Assembly: GCF_026627925.1 (NCBI RefSeq)
Contig: NZ_JAPNLE010000009.1
Coordinates: 1,054,001 to 1,118,000, forward strand
Reading direction: 5' to 3'
DNA: 64,000 nucleotides
Source of the DNA: Cupriavidus sp. D39
Lineage (GTDB): Bacteria; Pseudomonadota; Gammaproteobacteria; Burkholderiales; Burkholderiaceae
Shown here: positions 46,872 to 56,391 of the stretch, in pieces
Numbering within the stretch: position 1 is the stretch's first letter
Layout: every line of letters starts with the position of its first letter
The notes under the pieces: model-generated
Told to the model about the DNA's origin: nothing
The model's input: the letters and a program-made list of their open reading frames with translations, nothing else
The model's database searches: none
Position numbers and translations under genes: made by a program

Positions 46872-47014
46872 GTTTGGGTCTCCTCGTTGACTTTTGCGAC
46901 TGGGGTGAACCAGCGTTGCTGGTATCTCGACGCCCTTTCGCCCTTGGTTCGCCTACTGGCAATTGCTGCCGGTCTCGTGGCTTCGATCATCTGCTGACCG
47001 CCTCGTTGACATAC

Positions 47015-47033
47015 AGTATGTGATATATCAAAA
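47015..47033. promoter_or_regulatory. 19-bp shared operator candidate, site 1
   Basis: AGTATGTGATATATCAAAA is identical to the reverse complement of 49481-49499. The centre TGATATATCA (47021-47030) is a perfect ten-base palindrome. It lies 144 bp upstream of the ThDP gene start. The GntR protein encoded at 47465-48181, between the two sites, is the obvious candidate binder. Confidence 0.65.
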
Positions 47034-47321
47034 GGCCACAAGAAGAATTTGCATCTTTGATCTAAAAATTGACGCTGCGGTGCAGCAGATAGCTATTTTT
47101 TGCCGTGAATTGAGCGAAATCACTGAATTTGACCGATTCATTCCAGTTCCGCACAAGATTTCAGGCAACCGAAAAAGCGTTTTTACAATCACTTTATCTA
47201 GTTTATATATATTACATATAACATTTCACAAATCGAGTTATCCGGTTTCGCGGCTCGCCTGTGCCCGGCAGCGATCGCCTGAAGGTGTTCCAGGCCGCCC
47301 ACGGCACCGAGGGGCATCTTC

Positions 47322-47414
47322 ATGCTCGGCAAGATCGGCGACTCGGCCGAGGAAGAGGCGGCCCGGTCCCTGAAGGACGCCCGCGCGAGCGGCAAGAAAG
47401 CCATCGCTAAGTAA
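47322..47414 (+). CDS. 30-residue small open frame or gene tail
   Basis: The frame reads M-L-G-K-I-G-D-S-A-E-E-E-A-A-R, then S-L-K-D-A-R-A-S-G-K-K-A-I-A-K and stop, directly followed by a strong terminator. The amphipathic, Ala/Lys-rich ending looks like a real C-terminus, so it may be the tail of a lost gene; H-G-T-E-G-H-L lies just upstream in another frame. No family is recognised. The stretch 46872-47321 otherwise holds promoter DNA. Confidence 0.35.
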   Translation: MLGKIGDSAEEEAARSLKDARASGKKAIAK

Positions 47415-47448
47415 GCAGAAGCGGCGGACAGGTCTGCCGCTTCTGCTT
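47413..47448 (+). terminator. strong hairpin terminator, probably bidirectional
   Basis: AAGCAGAAGCGGC and GCCGCTTCTGCTT form a 13-base perfect stem over a ten-base loop. It lies between a plus-strand small frame and the stop of the minus-strand GntR gene. Confidence 0.8.
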
Positions 47449-47464
47449 CAGCCCGCCCAGCTCA

Positions 47465-48181
47465 TTACAGGAAATCGGCGTGCTTCTCGACGTATTCCGC
47501 CAGGTTGAGCGAGTGCTGCCGTACCAGTTTCTCGGCCAGCTCGGTATCGCGCTTTTCCAGCGCCTCGATGATGCGCAGGTGGTCCATGATCGAGCGCACT
47601 CCGCGCTCGCTCTGCGAGATGGTCATCTTCCGGATCGCGCGCACGTGGATGAAGATGTTCTTGATCGCGTCCATGATGGCTTGGGACTTCGACAACTGCA
47701 CGATCGCCTGATGGAAGACTAGATTGGCGTCCGAGTATTCCTCGATATGCTCGGCCGGGGTGGCATCGCGGAAACGGTCGAACATATGCCGAAGCCAGGC
47801 GATCTCGTTGTCGGTGGCGCGCAGCGTGGCCAGGCGGGCCGCCATGCTCTCGAGCGCCGCCCACACCTGGATCATCTCGATGATCTCGCGCTTGGTCTTG
47901 CGCACAATGTAGATGCCGCGCCGCGGCACGGTACGCAGGAAGCCCGCCTGCTCCAGCAGCGTCATGGCTTCTCGAATCGGCGTGCGGCTCACGCCCAGTG
48001 CCTCGCTGAGGACCCGTTCATCGAGCCGGATCTCCTCGTGTGACTGGTAGATGTCGGCGTCGGCAATGGCCTGCCGCAGCATCGCGTAGGCTTGGTCGCG
48101 CAAGCTAGCCCCGGCATGGATGGGCTGCAGCGACAGGGTCAGGGCAGCGGGTTGAACCTCGATTTGGCTTTGCGCAGACAT
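47465..48181 (-). CDS. GntR-family regulator, FCD subfamily (third)
   Basis: A 238-residue regulator with a winged helix-turn-helix (L-D-E-R-V-L-S-E-A-L-G-V-S-R-T-P-I-R-E-A near residue 55) and an FCD effector domain with the metal-ligand-type histidines of this family (D-A-N-L-V-F-H and R-Q-H-S-L-N). The start at 48181 precedes a short glutamine-rich leader. It lies between the two copies of the 19-bp palindromic site, upstream of the ThDP/Frc run and downstream of the ketopantoate-reductase-like gene, so it probably controls both. Confidence 0.92.
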   Translation of the reverse strand: MSAQSQIEVQPAALTLSLQPIHAGASLRDQAYAMLRQAIADADIYQSHEEIRLDERVLSEALGVSRTPIREAMTLLEQAGFLRTVPRRGIYIVRKTKREIIEMIQVWAALESMAARLATLRATDNEIAWLRHMFDRFRDATPAEHIEEYSDANLVFHQAIVQLSKSQAIMDAIKNIFIHVRAIRKMTISQSERGVRSIMDHLRIIEALEKRDTELAEKLVRQHSLNLAEYVEKHADFL

Positions 48182-48484
48182 GAATGAACTTGTTTCGGAC
48201 CGGGGCCGTGGCAATCGGAATGGCTGCCCCCGACGAGCCCGCACAACTTACCCAAGAACAACGTCTCATCAGCGCAAAGCACAGCGCAATCCGCCTTTGT
48301 CATGAATCACGCCGTCGGGGCATGGGCGAGTTTCACCACGGGAATATCACAACGACTGCAATGTCAGCCCGACGACGCGGCCCGCCGTGCCGTCGGGGTG
48401 ATGCCGCGGCAGCCACTGCGCCGCATGAGCCGCTCACTCGCGGCCGGCACAACGGCATCCGCCAGCTCGCTTGGCTCCCGCTTG

Positions 48485-49458
48485 CTAGGCCGCCTGCGCC
48501 ATCCGCTCGCGCTGCTTGATCAGGGCAAGCACCGCGTCGATCATCGGCGTGCGCTGCCCGACCAGATGGCCCATTTCCTGCACCACCGTCAGGAGCGGAT
48601 CGATCTCCATGGCCCGCCCCCTTCCAGGTCCTGCAGCATCGAGGTCTTGTGTGCCCCTACAGCCCCTGCACCGTCGATACGCCGCTCCACGTCGACACGG
48701 AAGTGCACGCCAAAGCGTTCTGCAATCTCCTTGGCTTCCAGCATCATCTCGCGCGAAAGCGCTCGCGTGCCGGGGTCCGAGGTAATCACATCCAGGGTCG
48801 CATGGGTGAGCGCGCTGATCGGGTTGAAGCACAGATTGCCCCAAAGCTTGAGCCAGATCTCGTCGCGGATACTGTCGCGGATGGGTGCATCGAGGTCGGC
48901 GGCCACCATCATCTCGCTCAGGCGCCGCACCCGCTCGGACTTCGAGCCGTCTGGCTCCCCCAGCGGGAATTTCTTGCCATAGACGTGGCGGATGACGCCG
49001 GGCGCGACGATCTCCGCAGCCGGATAGAGCACGCAGCCGATCGCCCGCTCCGGCCCCAGGCCCCGCCACTGGCGGCCACCCGGGTCAACGCTTTGCAGCG
49101 TGGTGCTGGCGTACTGGCCGCCGTGTTGATAGAAGTACCAGTAGGGAATGCCGTTGACGCCAGTTACCACCGCCGTATCCGGCCCCAGCAGAGGCTGCAT
49201 CAGATCCACCACCCCCGGCACCGAATGTGCCTTCAGCGTGATGAAGACGTAATCCTGTGGCCCCAGTTCGCGTGGATCGCTGGTGCAGTTGACCTTGGCC
49301 ACTCGCTGCTCACCGTCGATCTGCAGCGTGACGCCGTTGGCCTGCATGGCCGCCAGGTGTGGCCCCCGCGCCACGAAGCTCACCTCTGCTCCCGCGCGCG
49401 CCAGTTGTGCGCCGATATACCCGCCGATGGCGCCGGCACCATAGATGCACACTTTCAT
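48485..49458 (-). pseudogene. 2-dehydropantoate 2-reductase-family protein, one frameshift
   Basis: Corrected by one base it is about 324 residues. It starts M-K-V-C-I-Y-G-A-G-A-I-G-G-Y-I-G, the Rossmann motif of the ApbA/PanE family, with K-A-H-S-V-P near residue 93 and L-W-G-N-L-C-F-N-P near 195. The frame breaks near 48613 in a run of five G; one more G joins D-L-E-G to R-A-M-E-I-D-P-L-L. GGGAGAC precedes the ATG at 49458. Its promoter carries the same 19-bp site as the ThDP operon, so it probably reduces a 2-oxo acid in that pathway rather than making pantoate. Confidence 0.86.
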
Positions 49459-49480
49459 ATTGCTGTCTCCCGCTGGATCG

Positions 49481-49499
49481 TTTTGATATATCACATACT
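49481..49499. promoter_or_regulatory. 19-bp shared operator candidate, site 2
   Basis: TTTTGATATATCACATACT, the exact reverse complement of 47015-47033, with the palindrome TGATATATCA at 49484-49493. It lies 23 bp upstream of the reductase start, where a bound regulator would block the promoter. Confidence 0.65.
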
Positions 49500-49751
49500 A
49501 TATTTCATCGCGGGAGGCCACAACCACAATCTGAGGCGACCGTCGTGCCATCGGCACCTCATGCGGGGCAAGGGCATGTACCAACGGCAGCTACAGGAGG
49601 GCCGTCGGGCTTGCCGTATGAATCTTGCTGTGTCGCCGGCGTGGCGCCGGATCGTCGCAATGCTGTTTGGCGAACCAAAAATAATGCCTGGCGCGGAGGG
49701 CTCTGGTGCAAATTACGGGCTCGTGCGAAGAACGGCGTCTTCACCGTTACG

Positions 49752-50100
49752 TCATCGTGCTGAAAGGACGGCCTTCCGAACAGCAGGCGCAGTGGAATCC
49801 TTGAGGCGCAGCTCTGTGAAGTTGAATTGACCTTTGCGAATGCGATGCATCAACTCGATGCCGGAGATCGTAGCGGCTGCATGCCTGAAGCGTTTGCAAC
49901 CGAGCATCGCATTGACCCTGGACTTGATGTTGCGATGATCCTGCTCGATCAAGTTGTTTAAGCACTTCGATGATCGCAACATCGTGTCCTCGGGCAGCAA
50001 CGTCACGCGCGATGAGACGCCGCTTAACCGTCCAGCGTGATGGTTTTCGGAGCGAGCCCTTGACTCGAGATCGCCTTCGCGACGAAGGCCTTTTTCAAGA
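49752..50100 (-). pseudogene. IS6-family transposase C-terminal remnant
   Basis: The frame ending at 49752 carries N-N-L-I-E-Q-D-H-R, then I-S-G-I-E-L-M-H-R-I-R-K-G-Q, the final E-Q-D-H region of IS6-family DDE transposases. Upstream in another frame near 50035-50100, A-K-A-I-S-S-Q-G-L-A-P-K-T-I-T-L-D-G gives the preceding catalytic-aspartate region, so there is at least one frame break. No intact inverted repeats were found. Confidence 0.75.
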
Positions 50101-50262
50101 CTATCTTTCGATCCACCTGATCGGCCTGTATCGAAGATAAAGCGGCCAGGTCATTGAGGACTGCCCCGAGGACGCATTCAGATGGCCATGGTCACAAGCA
50201 GCAAGGCGAGATTGAAATTCTGAACGATCGCACGCTGTTCATCCTTGTCGAATCCGGCCGGC

Positions 50263-50358
50263 ATGGAGAACGAGAGCACTATTCTGTGTGTGCGCTGGTA
50301 CTGTCGCCATAAGCTGTGGTACCGCGATGTGGTCGAAATGATGGCCGAGCTCGGACCG
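50263..50358 (+). pseudogene. IS6-family transposase N-terminal remnant
   Basis: Thirty codons read C-V-R-W-Y-C-R-H-K-L-W-Y-R-D-V-V-E-M-M-A-E, the conserved start of IS6-family transposases. It points away from the C-terminal remnant at 49.75-50.1 kb, so the two pieces come from different copies or from an inverted, deleted element. Confidence 0.65.
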
Positions 50359-50445
50359 GGGTGCACGGCAAGCCGCCGATCTTGATGCGGAAATCGATAA
50401 GGCGTCTAATTACTCAGAAGCAGGCCGAGGAAGTCAAGAGGCTGT

Positions 50446-53324
50446 ATGCGCTGTGCAAATTGCGGGTTCGAGAGTGCCATGAGAGCCAGATTCTGCGAGG
50501 CGTGCGGGACCAAGCTTGCACGGATCTGCCCGAATTGTGGCTACGAACTGAGTCCCACCGCCAAGTTCTGCAGCGAATGCGGCTCGCCCCTGAACGAGTC
50601 ATCCCAAACGTCGTCCGCCCTCCCTGATCCCGCCGTTCCCGCGCCCATTCACTACACCCCTGCCTACTTGGCCGAGCGCATCCTGGCCGAGCAGGCGGCC
50701 CTGGAAGCCAGGGGCGCAACGGCCGGCGAGCGCAAGACCATCACGGCCCTGTTCGCCGACATGGCCGGCTCCACGGCGTTGATCCACGACCTGGACCCGG
50801 AAGAGGCCCGCCGCCTGATCGACCCCGTCATCGCCCTGATGATGGAGGCCGTGCACCACTATGAGGGCTACGTGGCCAAGTCCCTGGGCGACGGGATACT
50901 GGCCTTGTTCGGTGCCCCCATTGCCCACGAGGACCATCCCCAGCGGGCGTTGTATGCGGCGCTACGCATGCAGGACGCGATGCGCCGCCACGGTGGCCGG
51001 ATCCGTCTGGAGCAAGTAATACCGCTTCAGATCCGGGTAGGAATCCACACCGGAGAGGTGGTGGTGCGCTCGATCCGCAAGGACGACCTGCGCACGGACT
51101 ACGACCCGGTGGGGCACACGATCCACATCGCCTCCCGGATGGAATCGATGGCCACGCCCGGCTCCGTCCTCATGAGCGAATCCACCCATAAGCTGGCCGA
51201 GGGGTATTTCGAGTTCAAGGCCCTGGGGGCCACCCAGGTCAAAGGAATTCCCGCGCCGCTCGCCGTCTATGAACTCCTCGGCCTCGGGGCGTCGCGCACG
51301 CGCTTGCAAGTGGCAGAGCGCCGCGGCTTGGCACGGTTTGTGGGCCGGGAGGCCGAACTGGAGCAATTGCGCAGGGCGTTGGAACAAGCCAAGGCGGGGC
51401 ACGGGCAAATCGTCGGGGTGGTGGGCGACGCCGGGGTCGGGAAGTCGCGGCTCTTCCATGAGTTCAAGGCGCACTCACAGCGAGGCTGTCTGGTGCTGGA
51501 GACCTTCTCGGTTTCGCACGGCAAAGCCTTTGCCTATTTGCCGTTGATCGAACTCTTGAAGAACTATTTTCAGATCACCGCCCAGGACGATGAGCGAGGG
51601 TGCCGCGAGAAGATCACCGGCCAGGTGCTGAACCTGGAGCGCAGTCTGGAAGACTTGTTGCCCTACCTGCTCTATCTGCTGGGGATCAGCGCGCCGAGTT
51701 CGGCATTGCCGCACATGGACCCCCAGATCCGGCGCCAACGCACTTTCGAGGCAATCAAGCGATTGCTGGTGCGCGAGAGCCTCAACCAGCCCGTCGAACT
51801 CCTGTTCGAGGACCTGCAATGGCTCGACAGCGAGACCGAGGCTTTCCTCGCGTTTCTCATCGACCGCATGGCAAGCGGGCGGATTCTCCTCCTCGTGAAC
51901 TACCGGCCCGAGTATCAGCCTGGCTGGGGCCACCGAAGCGACTACACCCAACTGCGGCTGGATCCCTTGGGCCAGGTCGAAGCCCAAGGATTGCTCACTG
52001 CCCTGCTGGGCAATGATCCCGGACTCATGTCCCTCAAACTGCTCATCCTCAAGAAGACCGAGGGCAACCCCTTTTTCATGGAGGAGGTGGTTCAAACCCT
52101 GGCCGAGGAGAAAGCACTGCTCGGCGAGCCCGGGCATTACCGGATCGAGAAGACCCCGCCTGCGCTGCATATCCCGACCACCGTGCATGGCGTACTCGCC
52201 GCCCGCATGGATCGGCTCCCCATCGCGCAGAAGGAGTTGCTGCAGAGCCTTGCCGTGATCGGCAAGGAGTTTCCTTTGGGCCTGATCCAGCAGGTCGTCG
52301 CGCAGCCTGAGGACGACCTGCGCCGTCTTCTGTCCGGCCTGCAGGTCGCAGAGTTCATTTACGAGCGGCCAGCATTCCCGGAGGTGGAATATACATTCAA
52401 GCATGCCCTCACCCAAGAAGTCGCCGGCAACTCCCTGCTCACGGAACAACGCAGCGTGCTGCATGAACGCACGGCGCAGGCCATCGAGGCGCTCTTCCAC
52501 ACTCGGCTGAAGGACCACTGCGGCGAGCTGGCACACCACTACAGCCTCAGCGGCAACATCCCGAAAGCGGTGGAGTACCTGCGCTGTGCGGGGCAACAGG
52601 CCCTCCAGCGCTCCGCCAATCTCGAAGCGATCCGGCACCTCGGCGCGGCCCTGGAGCTGCTCAAGCGCCTGCCCGACACACCGGAACGCGCTCGCCAGGA
52701 ACTCACATTGCAGCTTACCCTCGGTCCGGCCTGGATGGCCGCCAGAGGTTATGCCGCCCCGGAGGTGGAGGTGACCTATACCCGCGCGCTGGCATTGTGC
52801 GAGCAGGTTGGCGAGACGCCGCAGCGCTTCTCAGTGCTGTTGGGACTGCGGATGTTTTATCAATTGCGTGCGCAGTACGAAACGGCACATAAGCTGGGTG
52901 AGCGGCTGCTCAGCTTGGCTCAGGACGCGCAAGACCCGGAGTTCCTCGTGGAGGCTCATAATCTGCTGGGAACGACGTTGTTCTTTCTGGGCGAGTTCAG
53001 AGTCGCCCGTGCCCACCTGGAGCAAGTGCTGGCCCTCTATGATCCGGAGCAGCATCACGCCCATGCCTATCTGTATGGGCTGGACCCGGGCATACGTGGG
53101 CTTACGTTTCTGGCCTGGATCTTGTGGTATCTGGGCTATTCGGATCAGGCCCGCAAGCGAAGCCAGGAGGCGCTTACCCTGGCCCAGGAGGTGTCTCACC
53201 CCCATAGCCTGGCGCACGCCCTGGTGTTTGCCGCCGAGCTCCATCAGTTTCGGCGGGAGGCGCAACTGACCCAAGCATGCGCCGAGGCCGTCATCACGCT
53301 CTCGACCGGCGGATTTCAAGCTAG
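50446..53324 (+). pseudogene. adenylate/guanylate cyclase-AAA ATPase regulator, 5' part
   Basis: This 5' part encodes about 960 residues. Two zinc ribbons (C-A-N-C at 3-6, C-E-A-C at 17-20, C-P-N-C at 28-31, C-S-E-C at 42-45) come first, then a class III nucleotide cyclase domain with metal aspartates in F-A-D-M-A-G-S-T (Asp105) and S-L-G-D-G (Asp149), an AAA/NB-ARC-like ATPase (Walker A G-D-A-G-V-G-K-S near 327; Walker B L-L-F-E-D-L-Q-W-L-D near 455) and TPR-like helical repeats. An IS3-type element splits it at 53324; the rest resumes after 54975. IS6 debris lies directly upstream, so the native promoter is probably lost. Confidence 0.85.
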
Positions 53325-53345
53325 TTGACGCCTAAACTTTTGACT

Positions 53346-54425
53346 TTAAGCGGCAAGTTTTGAGTCTAAGCCCTCCAATGGTTGGCGTCGCTGTTCGGTG
53401 GCGTGGTGATCGGGGTTGAGATGGACGACGAGGACCGGCTGCCAGTTACGAATCGGGCCGCTCCAGCGATGCGGGTGCCGTGCTTTTGCAGCTTCGTAGA
53501 CAGCAGCGCGTTGGATGAGCAGCGCAGTGTCCAAGCCGGCATGTCGCTCCGCGGGCGTGACGAAGTTGATTGCACTATGACGATGCTCGTGGTTGTACCA
53601 CTGTACAAATGTGTCGACCCAATGCCGGGCGGCGAACACAGTGGCGAACGGCCGGCATGGATGAGTGGGCCGGTATTTCATCGTTCTAAAGAGCGATTCA
53701 GAGAACGGGTTGTCGTTGCTGACCGCGGGGCGGCTGAACGAAGGCGCTACGCCCAGCGCTTGCAGGGTAGCGAGCATCGTGGCCCCCTTCATTGGGCTGC
53801 CGTTGTCCGAGTGCAGCACAACCTGATGCGGCGCAATACGCTCGCGCAGGCAAATATCGCGCATCACCTGGGCGGCCAGTTCGCTGCTCTCGGTTTCATA
53901 GACTTGCCAGCCAACGATCTTGCGGCTAAAAATATCCAAGAACAAGTACAAGTAAAAATACAGGCCTTTCACATGGGTAGGCAAATAGGTGATGTCCCAA
54001 CTGAACAACTCATTCGAGGTCGTCGCGCATAGCGCGCGCGGCTTGCTGCGAGGCTGGGCCGGCTGCTGGGCACCTCGGTGTTTGAGCTGGTTTTCCGCTT
54101 TCAGAATGCGATTAAATGTCGACTCCGAGGCAAGGTACTGCCCTTGATCGGCCAACCGCGGGACGATCTGGCTGGGCGGGAGATGACCGAATTCGGCCGA
54201 GTTGGCCACTGCCAACACGCGCTGGCGCTCCAGGGCGCTGAGTCGGTTTTTAGGCAGTTGCACCCGCATAGGCCGCTGATCGCCTCGTTGCGTATCGCGC
54301 CGCCAGCGTTGCAAGGTGCTCTCACTCAGATTGATCGCCGCACAAGCCCGATCCTGCCGTGCCCCCATCGTCATGGCCTCTTCCAGCAAACCAATGATCT
54401 GATTGCGCTCTGTCAGGGCGGTCAT
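53346..54425 (-). CDS. IS3-type transposase OrfB (rve integrase core)
   Basis: A 359-residue DDE transposase. An N-terminal helical domain has L-S-E-S-T-L-Q-R-W-R-R-D near residue 33. The integrase core has the catalytic aspartates in S-W-D-I-T-Y-L-P near 143 and H-S-D-N-G-S-P near 205, and the glutamate in N-P-F-S-E-S-L-F near 240. The start overlaps the corrected OrfA stop as ATGA. It is intact, so the element could be active if OrfA is. Confidence 0.9.
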   Translation of the reverse strand: MTALTERNQIIGLLEEAMTMGARQDRACAAINLSESTLQRWRRDTQRGDQRPMRVQLPKNRLSALERQRVLAVANSAEFGHLPPSQIVPRLADQGQYLASESTFNRILKAENQLKHRGAQQPAQPRSKPRALCATTSNELFSWDITYLPTHVKGLYFYLYLFLDIFSRKIVGWQVYETESSELAAQVMRDICLRERIAPHQVVLHSDNGSPMKGATMLATLQALGVAPSFSRPAVSNDNPFSESLFRTMKYRPTHPCRPFATVFAARHWVDTFVQWYNHEHRHSAINFVTPAERHAGLDTALLIQRAAVYEAAKARHPHRWSGPIRNWQPVLVVHLNPDHHATEQRRQPLEGLDSKLAA

Positions 54426-54912
54426 CTGACCTCGTCCTCCCAGAGCGCTCGGAACTTTTTTGCAGCACCAGCAATGCCGCCGCCTCCGCTAAGGCGCGGT
54501 CTTTGCGCTGCAGCGCTCGCTTGAGCTGCTCTACTTCTTCTTTCAGCCCACGCAACTCCGGACCAGCACCGGTCGCGACACCTTTGCCTTGGAGACAAAA
54601 CGCCGCCTTCCACTCCGCCAGGTGATGGGCAAACAAGCCTTTTTCCCGGCACCATGCATGCAAAGCTTCCTCCGACAGACCGTGCGTTTCCTGCAGCGCC
54701 AGCAATTGCTCTTCCGCCCGCCAATCCTGCGGGCGTCTCTCATGCTGCGCTAGCGCGCCAACCTGGCCTGCCGGTTTCTTTTTCATCCAGTTCTTTAAGG
54801 TGTGATAGCTGACGTTCAGATCTTCCGCCACGGCATGTACTGTCCGCTCTCCGCGGGAATACGCCTTGACCCGCGCTTGCTCTATGAATGCCGAAGAATA
54901 CTTTGCTTTCAT
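54422..54912 (-). pseudogene. IS3-type transposase OrfA, apparent frame break near its end
   Basis: A protein of about 163 residues. The N-terminus has a helix-turn-helix (V-H-A-V-A-E-D-L-N-V-S-Y-H-T-L-K-N-W near residue 28), and a leucine-zipper-like coiled coil follows (L-K-E-E-V-E-Q-L-K-R-A-L). Read as is, the frame runs on to 54322. One extra A in the run near 54462 gives L-V-L-Q-K-K-F-R-A-L-W-E-D-E-V-R and a stop that overlaps the OrfB ATG, the expected layout. The break may be a sequence error in the A run or a site of programmed slippage. Confidence 0.75.
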
Positions 54913-54974
54913 CTATGCCTCTATCTTTCTCTTGAAAAGAATTTAGAGGCGTCAACTAGTCTGCCACGGGGGCG

Positions 54975-55541
54975 ACCGAGCAAGGGTTTCCGTTCTGGTT
55001 GGCTTGGGGAACCATCCTTCGGGGCTGGGCGCTGGCCGAGCAGGGAGGCAGCGAGGAGGGAATCGCCCAGATACGCCAAGGCCTGACCGCCTACGAGGCC
55101 ACGGGGGCTGAGCGGGCACGGTCGTATTTTCTGGCGCTGCTGGCCGAATCCTATGGGAACGCGGGGCAAGCCAAGGCGGGACTGAGCGTGCTGGCCGAGG
55201 CGCTGGCGATGGTGGACAAAACAGGAGAACGTTGCTACGAAGCGGAGTTGCATCGGCTCAAGGGAGAACTGCTGCTCCATCCGTCGAGCATCCAGACCCG
55301 CGCATCCGCGGGCCACGAAGACGCTGAGGCGTGTTTTCACAAGGCGATCGCGGTAGCCCGCCACCAAGGCGCCAAGTCGCTGGAGCTGCGCGCGGCGCTG
55401 AGCCTGGCTCGGCGATGGCAACGACAGGGCAAGACGGAGACAGCCCGACAGAGGCTGGCCGATATCTATGGCGCCTTCACGGAAGGCTTCGACACCGCTG
55501 ACTTGCAACAGGCCCAGGCGCTGCTCGAGGAGTTAACGTAA
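54975..55541 (+). pseudogene. cyclase-AAA ATPase regulator, 3' part
   Basis: The 3' end of the interrupted regulator: T-E-Q-G-F-P-F-W-L-A-W-G-T near its start, then tetratricopeptide-like helices (Y-F-L-A-L-L-A-E-S-Y-G, A-L-S-L-A-R-R-W-Q-R-Q-G-K) and the stop at 55541. It carries about 188 codons. Family members end with this block, so the original protein was about 1,150 residues. The join to the 5' part is not exact after removing the IS: about 35 bp of extra DNA remain between two CGACC copies. Confidence 0.8.
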
Positions 55542-55590
55542 GCGAAGGGGGACGCCCGGGCCCATATTCGAGTGCGGTTGTTAAGGATCG

Positions 55591-55625
55591 TTAATTCTGC
55601 GAATGGCGACCACTAATTCTGCGAA
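55591..55625. repeat. 22-bp spaced direct repeat, IS21-like end
   Basis: TAATTCTGCGAA occurs at 55592-55603 and 55614-55625. Repeated short blocks of this type are found at the ends of IS21-family elements. No istA or istB reading frame is present, so it is an orphan end. From 55626 to 56075 I see no gene; the DNA becomes AT-rich toward the hipB promoter. Confidence 0.45.
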
Positions 55626-55982
55626 CGTGGCGCGACGTAGGCAACCAGCCGAAGAACGGGTACTTCCGCAATGTCCGTGGTGCGACGAACAGTTGCCCGA
55701 GAAACAATGAGCGTTTGGCGGCGCGGTCAGGACAATGCACGCCAAGGCCGAAGGGATTCACTGCTTCGCGACCCAGTAAATCGTAGCCCGCCATCCGGTG
55801 GGCTTTTCGACAGGTTTTGAATCAGCCGGCGAAGCGCCGGTTCAGGCTTCTACCCGCTGTTCCTTGAACAGAACAACCGCGCAGAAACTCAGCTGTCCCA
55901 CGCCATACTGTCATTATGGCATCGTTACGCCTCCCTTTCCGGTAGTTATGTTATCTAATAGCACAATACGCCTGCTATAGCG

Positions 55983-56039
55983 GGTATATCGACGTCTATA
56001 TTGACATACCGATATAGATACCGGACCATACGGTATATC
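55983..56039. promoter_or_regulatory. candidate HipB operator region
   Basis: GGTATATC occurs at 55983-55990 and again at 56032-56039, with the inverse-like ATACCGATATAGATACCGG between them and a TTGACA box at 56001-56006. The AT-rich palindromic character and position 37-93 bp before the hipB ATG fit autoregulation by the antitoxin. The exact promoter is not resolved. Confidence 0.45.
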
Positions 56040-56075
56040 CGCGTGTCCGGGCGTACTTGCCGAGTAACCTACGTT

Positions 56076-56387
56076 ATGCCTGCTATTCGAAGCACATCGA
56101 CAGGTGATGAAATCGCCGCTGAAATCGGTGCAAGACTGCGCTCCAAGCGCCTAGAACGCAACTTCACGATCGAAGACCTGGCGAAGCGCGCCGGGATCGG
56201 CCGGACCGCTCTAGGCGATCTAGAGGCCGGACGGGATGTCCGCGTATCCACGCTGGTGAAGGTGATGCGAGCGCTGAGCATGATCGGCAGCCTAGATGCG
56301 GCCCTCCCGGATACCTTGCCATCAAGCGAAGCGCTGTCCGCGCGAGGCGAAGTCCGCAAGCGCGCCTATAAACCCAAGGAGCGATAG
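56076..56387 (+). CDS. hipB: HipB-type antitoxin (XRE helix-turn-helix)
   Basis: A 103-residue DNA-binding protein. The Cro/C1-type helix-turn-helix runs from residue 14 to 70 (I-G-A-R-L-R-S-K-R-L-E-R-N-F-T, I-E-D-L-A-K-R-A-G-I-G-R-T-A-L-G). A basic tail ends K-R-A-Y-K-P-K-E-R. It precedes the HipA kinase gene by 4 bp. Type II antitoxins of this kind hold the kinase inactive and repress the operon. The start ATG at 56076 has only a weak ribosome site. Confidence 0.87.
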   Translation: MPAIRSTSTGDEIAAEIGARLRSKRLERNFTIEDLAKRAGIGRTALGDLEAGRDVRVSTLVKVMRALSMIGSLDAALPDTLPSSEALSARGEVRKRAYKPKER

Positions 56388-56391
56388 TTTG

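Larger units (their letters stand above)
53325..54955 (-). mobile_element. IS3-family insertion sequence, 1,631 bp
   Basis: The ends are TTGACGCCTAAA on the left and the inverse of TTGACGCCTCTAAA on the right, flanked by CTAG on both sides (53321-53324 and 54956-54959), read as a 4-bp target duplication. Because CTAG is itself a palindrome, the repeats could also be counted as CTAGTTGACGCCT. It contains orfA and orfB on the minus strand and interrupts the cyclase-ATPase gene. Confidence 0.85.

Noticed and set aside
45085..46890. 601-codon plus-strand open frame opposite the ThDP enzyme
   Set aside because: Shadow of the minus-strand ThDP gene; no domain is recognisable.
46872..47465. A longer gene between the ThDP enzyme and the GntR gene
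   Set aside because: The DNA is AT-rich with promoter-like features, and only a 30-codon tail next to a terminator looks coding.
54422..54470. Programmed -1 frameshift in the IS3-type orfA
   Set aside because: The six-A run is not in the X-XXY-YYZ register relative to the zero frame, and orfB has its own ATG overlapping the corrected stop; a base error fits better, although slippage is not excluded.
55591..55794. 67-codon minus-strand open frame near the IS21-like repeats as a gene
   Set aside because: No recognised family and no ribosome site; the DNA is better explained as an insertion-sequence end.
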